DNA from: Saccharina japonica
Lineage: Eukaryota > Sar > Phaeophyceae > Laminariales > Laminariaceae
Direction of reading: 5' to 3'
Assembly (NCBI GenBank): GCA_008828725.1
Contig: MEHQ01004085.1
Coordinates: forward strand, 89,292 to 153,291
DNA length: 64,000 bases
The position numbers and the translations under genes are program-made. The notes under the pieces were generated by a model that was given only the letters and a program-made list of their open reading frames with translations, did not search any database and was not told the DNA's origin. Positions 57,555-64,000 of this stretch are shown in pieces (position 1 is the stretch's first letter; each line of letters starts with the position of its first letter).

Positions 57555-58080
57555 GATAAGGTATACCTATACCCGGGTAATTTTTTGAGGTCGTACCTAA
57601 CGTACCTAAAACTTAGGTAAGGTATTGACGGCCGTACCTAACGTACCTAAAACTTAGATAAGGTATTGAGATCCGTACCTAACGTACCTAAAATTTAGGT
57701 AAGGTATTGAGGTCGTCCCAAGGCTCGTACCTAAACCCGGGTATTTCGTCGACGTGTATACCCGATACCCGGGTAAGGTATTATATGGGGGTCCGTACCT
57801 AACGTACCTAAAACTTAGGTAAGGTATCGGGGTCCGTACCTAACGTACCTAAAACTTAGGTAAGGTATCGGGGTCCGTACCTAACGTACCTAAAACTTAG
57901 GTAATTTATTGAGGGCTGTACCTAACGTACCTAAAACTTAGGTAAGGTATCGGGATCCGTACCTAACGTACCTAAAACTTAGGTACGGTATTGAGGTCGT
58001 CCCTGAGTTCGTAACTAAACCCGGGTATTTCGTCGACGTGTATACCCGTACCCGGGTAAGGGTACTCGGGTACATACCCG
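57555..58080 (+). repeat. ACCTAAAACTTAGGT satellite, forward block
   Basis: About ten units of roughly 42 bp contain CCGTACCTAACGTACCTAAA and ACTTAGGTAAGGTAT. Units at about 57790, 57832 and 57874 are almost identical. Palindromic ACCCGGGTA words mark the borders. Confidence 0.9.
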
Positions 58081-58099
58081 TAAGAAATCAGTAAAATTA

Positions 58100-58385
58100 G
58101 GAGGGCTGGGCACTGAAAACAGTATGCACTGGCAGTAGAAATCTACTCGCAGCAGCTATATACTTGTTGAGCCTGCCAGCAGACGTTTGATATCGCGTAC
58201 AACCAACAGCCAAGTGTTAGACGAACAAAACATAAACATCGAAGTTTTTTCTGGGTGAGAGGCTCGGGAGATGGCCCGGGAGTGTCCTGTGTCCCTCGCT
58301 CGGTGAAGCTTGGCCCTCCGGGTCTCCACAAGGGGTTTCGCTCGTTGTCCACGATCCACGACGCTACTCTACCCCTGCTTTGGGC
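58100..58385 (+). repeat. Inverted-repeat arm, left (partner 60307-60545)
   Basis: Contains ACTGGCAGTAGAAATCTACT, CAACCAACAGCCAAGTGTT and GCTTGGCCCTCCGGGTCTCC. The reverse complements of these occur at 60545-60307. Confidence 0.75.
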
Positions 58386-58413
58386 CCGTCTGGGTGAGAG
58401 GTTTCCTGGGTGT

Positions 58414-59813
58414 GTCTCTGATTTCAAGTACTTTGAAGCGAAGAGGGGGGGAGTGAGTGCAGTTGTCAAGGTGTTCACGTTCAACACACTTTTTTTTAAG
58501 TCCTACATGAATAAATGCACCCACGTTTGTTCGTGGGGGACAACACACTTTTTGAGTTAAGCGTGAGATTTTTTTTTGCAGTGGCCTTTCTTTTGTGTGG
58601 TGTGGCATGTAATATGATTTTAAAAAAAACTGTCATGAGCGGATCGATCACTGACAGTGACAGGCTGACAGGACAAAAGGAACACCCCTCAATCGAAACC
58701 TCCTCTCCCTCTCGCCTTATTACGGTGTGGCATACATATATATATATTATATATATACGTACGTTACTATACCCGGGTTTAGGTACAAGCTCAGAGACGA
58801 CCTCAAGACCTTACCTAAGTTTTAGGTACGTTAGGTACGAACCCCGATACCTTACCTAAGGTTTAGGTACGATAGGTACGGACCTCAATACCTTACCTAA
58901 GTTTTAGGTACGTTAGGTACGAACTTCGATACCTTACTTAAGTTTTAGGTACGATAGGTACGCCGCTCGATACCTTGCCCGGGTACGGGTATACACGTCG
59001 ACGAAATACCCGGGTTTAGGTACGAGCTCAGATACCATACCTGAAATGTGCACGTAATAAAAAGTGAAATACATGACGTCATCTGCGAGAGACGAAAAAC
59101 TCAAATTCTTGAATTCTCTGATTTCAAGTACTTTGAAGCGAAGAGGGGGGGAGTGAGTGCAGTTGTCAAGGTGTTCACGTTCAACACACTTTTTTTTAAG
59201 TCCTACATGAATAAATGCACCCACGTTTGTTCGTGGGGGACAACACACTTTTTGAGTTAAGCGTGAGATTTTTTTTTGCAGTGGCCTTTCTTTTGTGTGG
59301 TGTGGCATGTAATATGATTTTAAAAAAAACTGTCATGAGCGGATCGATCACTGACAGTGACAGGCTGACAGGACAAAAGGAACACCCCTCAATCGAAACC
59401 TCCTCTCCCTCTCGCCTTATTACGGTGTGGCATACATATATATATATTATATATATACGTACGTTACTATACCCGGGTTTAGGTACAAGCTCAGAGACGA
59501 CCTCAAGACCTTACCTAAGTTTTAGGTACGTTAGGTACGAACCCCGATACCTTACCTAAGGTTTAGGTACGATAGGTACGGACCTCAATACCTTACCTAA
59601 GTTTTAGGTACGTTAGGTACGAACTTCGATACCTTACTTAAGTTTTAGGTACGATAGGTACGCCGCTCGATACCTTGCCCGGGTACGGGTATACACGTCG
59701 ACGAAATACCCGGGTTTAGGTACGAGCTCAGATACCATACCTGAAATGTGCACGTAATAAAAAGTGAAATACATGACGTCATCTGCGAGAGACGAAAAAC
59801 TCAAATTCTTGAA
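58414..59813 (+). repeat. Perfect tandem duplication, 700-bp period, two copies
   Basis: 58414-59113 and 59114-59813 appear identical base for base as far as I can read. Each unit contains the segment TTTCAAGTACTTTGAAGCG to CTCAAATTCTTGAATT, a TATATATATTATATATATA run and a reverse-oriented ACCTAAGTTTTAGGT satellite block (58768-59040 and 59468-59740). Confidence 0.9.
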
Positions 59814-59814
59814 T

Positions 59815-60306
59815 TTTAAAATTGCAAATTGCAAAGTACTCACAGCTGGCGTCTTTTTTTGTTTCTGCAACAGAGTGTTAGAGATAGAATTAAACAAAAA
59901 ACAAAAAAATCCGCTAAAAAAAATGAGTTCCCTTCCCTTCATGATTTTGGTGTGTTTGCGATAGAAGTGAACCAAATCCTGCAGGCGACACCTCCAGAAA
60001 ATAGCAAGGGAAGTGGGGAGGTGAGGCAATGCGGCGAACCAAAAACTAAACCGATTACAAAAAATCAGCGTACGAGTAGCAACGGTAGCCCAGCAACGGT
60101 GGCGGCGGCAGGGATAGCAGCAGTGCCGCCGCTGCTATCCCTCGACCGCAAGCAGCAGCACAGCTGGCGGCAGCTACGACGTGACGGCAGCCAACGGCAG
60201 CATCCGCTTGAGCAGCATCATAAACAAACAGCATGTGATCTCCCCGCCACGCACCAAACACCAGGGCACTCGCCACCTGTGATACCTGTCACCCACACGT
60301 GCCCAA
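59815..60306. other. Non-satellite segment with GC-rich, CAG-rich part
   Basis: A plus-strand frame runs to 60317 through a GCAGCAG-rich stretch (60100-60210). No domain is recognised, so no gene is called. Confidence 0.35.
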
Positions 60307-60545
60307 ACCAGGGGTAGAGTAGCGTCGTGGACAATGAGCGAAACCCCTTATGGAGACCAGGAGGGCCAAGCTTCACCGAGCGAGGGAGCAGTTTATTTCG
60401 TCAAACACTTGGTTGTTGGTTGTACGCAATATTAAATATGCTAACAGCGTAGTCTGGCAGGCCCAACCAGTAGATACGAGTAGCTTCTGCGAGCACAATT
60501 CTACTGCCAGTGCATACTGCTTGCAGTGCACAGCCCTCTTAATTT
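60307..60545 (-). repeat. Inverted-repeat arm, right (partner 58100-58385)
   Basis: Reverse complement of the 58.1-58.4 kb arm, diverged and with short deletions. Confidence 0.75.
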
Positions 60546-60554
60546 TACAGCCTT

Positions 60555-61014
60555 TCCGTACCCGGGTATATACACGGGTATATACCCGTACCCGCACTTA
60601 CTGTAGGTGCAGCCTCAAAAACCTTACCTAAGTTATAGATAAGTTAGGTGCGGATCTCGATACCTTACCTAAGTTTTAGGTACAATAGGTACGCTGCTCG
60701 ATACCTTACCCGGGTATCGAGTATACACGTCGACGAAATACCCGGGTTTAGGTACGAGCTCAGGGACGACCTCAATACCTTACCTATGTTTTAGGTACGT
60801 CAGGTGCAGACCCCGATACCTTATCTAAGTTTTAGGTACGTTAGGTACATCCCTCAATACCTTACCCAAGTTTTAGGTACGTTAGGTACGGACCCCGATA
60901 CCTCACCTAAGTTTTAGGTACGTTAGGTACAGCCCTCAATACCTCACCTAAGTTTTAGATACGTTAGGTACGGACCCCGATACCTTACTTAAGTTTTAGG
61001 TACGTTAGGCCGTC
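60555..61014 (-). repeat. ACCTAAGTTTTAGGT satellite, reverse block
   Basis: About ten units of ATACCTTACCTAAGTTTTAG and GTACGTTAGGTACGGACCCC in the opposite orientation to 57555-58080. It is interrupted at 61015 by the MITE below and resumes at 61983. Confidence 0.9.
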
Positions 61015-61017
61015 TCT

Positions 61018-61979
61018 TATGGGACTTTTTTTGAGGTTCATAAATGGACCCCTTTTGACCAAGAGCAAAAAAACAGCATCTTATGGAACTCAAAACGATA
61101 AAGTTTGACCACAAAAAAATATTTGACTATTAATAGGCCACCTCGTTCATTCTGCGCCCCAAAATGAACAGGGTCAGAGGTTACAAACTGAGGTTCATAT
61201 TTGACCCCTTGTGTAGGTTTTTATGTGCATAGTATATGTTTAGTATAACAGCAGTGTGTACTCGTATTATAATATACATCTACCTTGATCTATCCGGCAC
61301 ACCCGTAGAGCTGCTGTATATACGCACTGAAGAAGCGGTCGCGTACAAGCCCACACTCGCCCGGCCCTCAGTCAGGGACTCTTACTACGACTTCGGGGAG
61401 GGACGATGAGGTGGATGTGAGCCATCAATCGTCTTGAGGAGTTGTCGACGAATGAGCGCTCGCTGAGCAGCTCGTATTCTACCACTGCTGCAGCATCTTG
61501 CTGTGAGCGTCTGTTTTGTCCCTATACCGAGAGAGCCGACACGATGCTCTCGACTCGCCGAGCACGCTCGGCATCTGGGTGCCGTCACCGCTCTCTTGGG
61601 GTCGAAAGAGCTGCGCGCGCAGAGGCGGCACGTGCTGGGCGATGTTGGAGTGGCTCGATGCTAACTTTTGCTTTGAACGAGTACGAGGTACGAGTTGGGT
61701 GGTACCTGCTTTGTACGTGCTGCTGTATACTCGTACATATCATATACCTGGTATCACACCGGTACAGGAGTACTTGGCAGTACAGTACTTGGTTTATGTG
61801 TGGTCTATCGTCTTTCGTGGTCTCCGCCTCATACGAAAAAAATTAATGCGTTTTTTTGTCATACGCATCCATAAGAACCTACACTTGGCTTCGTACAAGA
61901 CTTCAAAAATGAAGTCACAAACAGACGAGTCAAAAGGGGTCCATTTATGAACCTCTAAAAAATCCCACAAGAAACGGCC
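61018..61979. mobile_element. 962-bp MITE with GGCCGT termini and TTA target duplication
   Basis: The left end GGCCGTCTCTTATGGGACTT and the reverse complement of the right end (GGCCGTTTCTTGTGGGATTT) match, and both continue into GAGGTTCATAAATGGACCCC. TTA flanks both sides (61015-61017 and 61980-61982), and removing the element restores a satellite unit (GTACGTTA|GGTACGG). Related ends occur at 25647. Features fit a PIF/Harbinger-type non-autonomous element. The interior GC-rich part (61380-61680) has no recognisable transposase. Confidence 0.8.
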
Positions 61980-61982
61980 TTA

Positions 61983-62190
61983 GGTACGGCCCTCTACGCC
62001 TTACCTGGGTATCGGGTATACACGTCGACGAAATACACGGGTTTAGGTTGGGACGACCTCAATACCTTACCTAAGATTCAGGTACGTTATCTCAACACAA
62101 GTGTTAGGTACGGCCGTCAATACCTTGCCTAAGTTTTAGGTACGTTAGGTGAGACCTCAAAAACTTACCCGGGTATAGGTATACCTTACC
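61983..62190 (-). repeat. ACCTAAGTTTTAGGT satellite, continuation after the MITE
   Basis: Same units and orientation as 60555-61014, ending in ACCCGGGTATAGGTATACC. Confidence 0.85.
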
Positions 62191-64000
62191 TGACACCCCA
62201 TGGACACACCCTTGAAATATTGTGAGTGGAAATATGAAAATTTAGAGGTTTTTGTTTGTACGTACTTACAAGCAGTAAAAGGTTCTATTTACGATGGTCC
62301 CCCGCAATAGTAGTGGCGAGTCCAGTAATAATATTTTCGGGGTGCAATACTATAAAGGTACCATACTACTGCTGCTGTGAGTACTCGTACTGACGGGATT
62401 TCAGGGGGCAATAATACTGACCACACTGCGAGTGCTCGTAGTATTTCGTGGTTCTGCACCATCTGCACTGCCCGTAGATACTTCGCGTATATCGCGGTTT
62501 GGTACACCATACACCGGGCACTACCGGTAATCGCAACGGGTTCTGTATTGCGGACACCTCAAACACCACGAGTACTGCTGTACCGGTCGTACGTACGTAG
62601 ATAGCAATACTCGTACAGCAGTAGTTCGGCTGTTTGTTGTACGCTGTACGTAGCAGTTGTACTCGATGTCATGCCGTTGGCTCTTCCTTTTTCTCCTTCA
62701 CAATAACCGGCCCATGCAAACAACTGTGGCATGTCTGGAGCCGTACTGGCCGCAACTGCAGCTGTACAACAAGCAGTATGTACGAGTGCGCTGTAATGCC
62801 GCGGGGTGCCTCGTTCGACGACAGCCACGTAGTGGCACGCGGGCATCTTGTAGATAAATACGTAAGCCGATTTCTGGCTGCGCTCTATGAAGCACACACA
62901 GGTGGACTTACCGAGGAACAACCACAGATGAAAAAGCGCTACTGAAGAAAGCGATGGCGCGGCTCCTCTCGGGCCCCAGGTTATCTGGCGATAAAAGTTG
63001 GGCTCGCCTATGTATTACGAGGAGAGGAGTGAAGGCGGGGACAATACTTGAGGGACCCCGCGTCAGAAAGTTATGGAAACCCCTTCAAGGCAAAACCTCA
63101 TACCACAGGTACAAGGACCCATCGTGGCAGGTTTGCTCTGCAGGAGGACTACATTATCACTCGCTGGGACAACTTCTGAGGCGAGCTGTGTCGCCACTTT
63201 CTTTAGTGACGAGCTGTTTCTCTGTGAGTATTCATGTACCTGTGCGCGCTCCCCCAGAGGGCTCTGCCAAAAAATCTCAAAAATGGAGACCTCAGTTTTC
63301 GATGTTGTTGCGAGGGCGAGTTACTATGATACGACCTGCCATGGAACAAGGAACTATACGAACAGCAGCAGAGCGGTACTCTTGCTTGTAGCCAACAAGG
63401 TTCCGAGTAGGCTACATTGGCAGCAACGGAAGTACTGTGAAGGGAACATATCGGTAGCCACCGGCCTAAGGTCGAGTATTGTATTATGCATATGTACCTG
63501 GTATAGCACACAAGGTTGTTTAGCCGCTCGCTCGGCTCGTGCGACTACGTACAGCTCACTATTAAATACGTATGATACCTGCACAGCAGGTACAAGGTTT
63601 CTACGGTTGACGACCAACGCTAAATGCAAGCAGCGCCAATACTGCTGCACTGCTTTATAGAAACCTGAACCTCACTCTCACTCCAAGTGTTTTGTTTCCA
63701 CAACGTTAGGGCAGTCGTAAAGGGGGGTTGGGGTTCTTCTTTTTTCACCCCACAGCCCATCTGCGTTTTTTTTTCCGAAATTCTAAAATTTACGAAAAAA
63801 TCAACCGCGCAATACTCGTGTTCTGTATTTCCAATCCATTTTTTTCCCCCGAATACTCGTACGAACTCGTAGTGGAATGCGAAGCCTTCCGAACATTATA
63901 CCCCCTGGAGAATTTCCAACCTTTGGAAACGTTTCCTGATTTTCCTGTTTTTCTTGGAAAATATATATTGACAATTTTGGGGGGAAAGTTGCTCGCTAAG
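62191..64000. other. Right end, exon-like pieces but no gene resolved
   Basis: A plus-strand frame ending at 62945 includes FDDSHVVARGHLVDKYVSRF and FLAALYEAHTGGLTEEQPQM, which look protein-like. No splice partners or family were identified. TACTGCTGTA/TACAGCAGTA words and GTACGTACGTA are frequent at 62340-62640. Confidence 0.3.

Noticed and set aside
58414-59813. LTR pair of a retrotransposon
   Set aside because: The identical 700-bp units abut directly with no internal region, and they lack TG...CA ends and a primer-binding site.

Overview
The window is eukaryotic nuclear DNA from a draft assembly: there is a 188-base N gap at 38111-38298 and single Ns at 30710 and 40577. It is gene-poor and rich in repeats. 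Genes are split by GT-AG introns of about 40 bp to 1.3 kb, and tRNA-derived SINEs, MITEs and minisatellites fill the space between them. Long Ala/Thr/Ser and Gly/Asn runs inside otherwise conserved proteins, and the family of the left-edge gene, suggest a stramenopile (heterokont) alga, possibly brown-algal. That placement is inference. No bacterial-style operons, rRNA operon, CRISPR array or intact transposase was found.

Four protein genes can be supported. (1) A minus-strand gene of at least 8 exons enters from the left edge (286-5857); its exon phases join without a frame break, but its function is not known. (2) A plus-strand 7-exon gene (33047-38987) encodes a class-II glutamine amidotransferase of the DUG3/YafJ type, probably in glutathione turnover. 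(3) A short minus-strand gene (47964-48347) encodes two near-identical 52-residue domains resembling Microcystis viridis lectin (MVL), a mannan-binding lectin. (4) A minus-strand 8-exon gene (50561-56472) encodes a guanylate-binding-protein-like large GTPase. All exon models were built by hand from splice signals, codon phase and protein resemblance.

Layout: 0-6 kb left-edge gene; 6-22 kb no convincing gene, but several satellites, SINEs and foldbacks; 22.9-30.7 kb one large inverted repeat with arms of about 3.6 kb around a 0.5 kb spacer; 32.2-32.8 kb a foldback; 33-39 kb amidotransferase gene; 39-44 kb intergenic, with a poly-G-headed repeat family; 44-47.3 kb an AT-rich, G-poor tract; 48-50 kb lectin gene beside an 811-bp tandem duplication; 50.5-56.5 kb GTPase gene; 57.5-62.2 kb palindromic-word satellites in both orientations, a perfect 700-bp tandem duplication and a MITE with TTA target duplication; 62.2-64 kb unresolved.

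The most unusual feature is the repeat landscape. At least four unrelated tandem repeats are built on short self-complementary words (CCATGG-, CTCGGAG-, TCCATGGA- and CTAAGTTTTAG-centred). There is also a family of roughly 70-bp foldback elements ending in TGTCC-AAAT-TAAG, and a poly-G-headed repeat family whose eight copies all lie on one strand.
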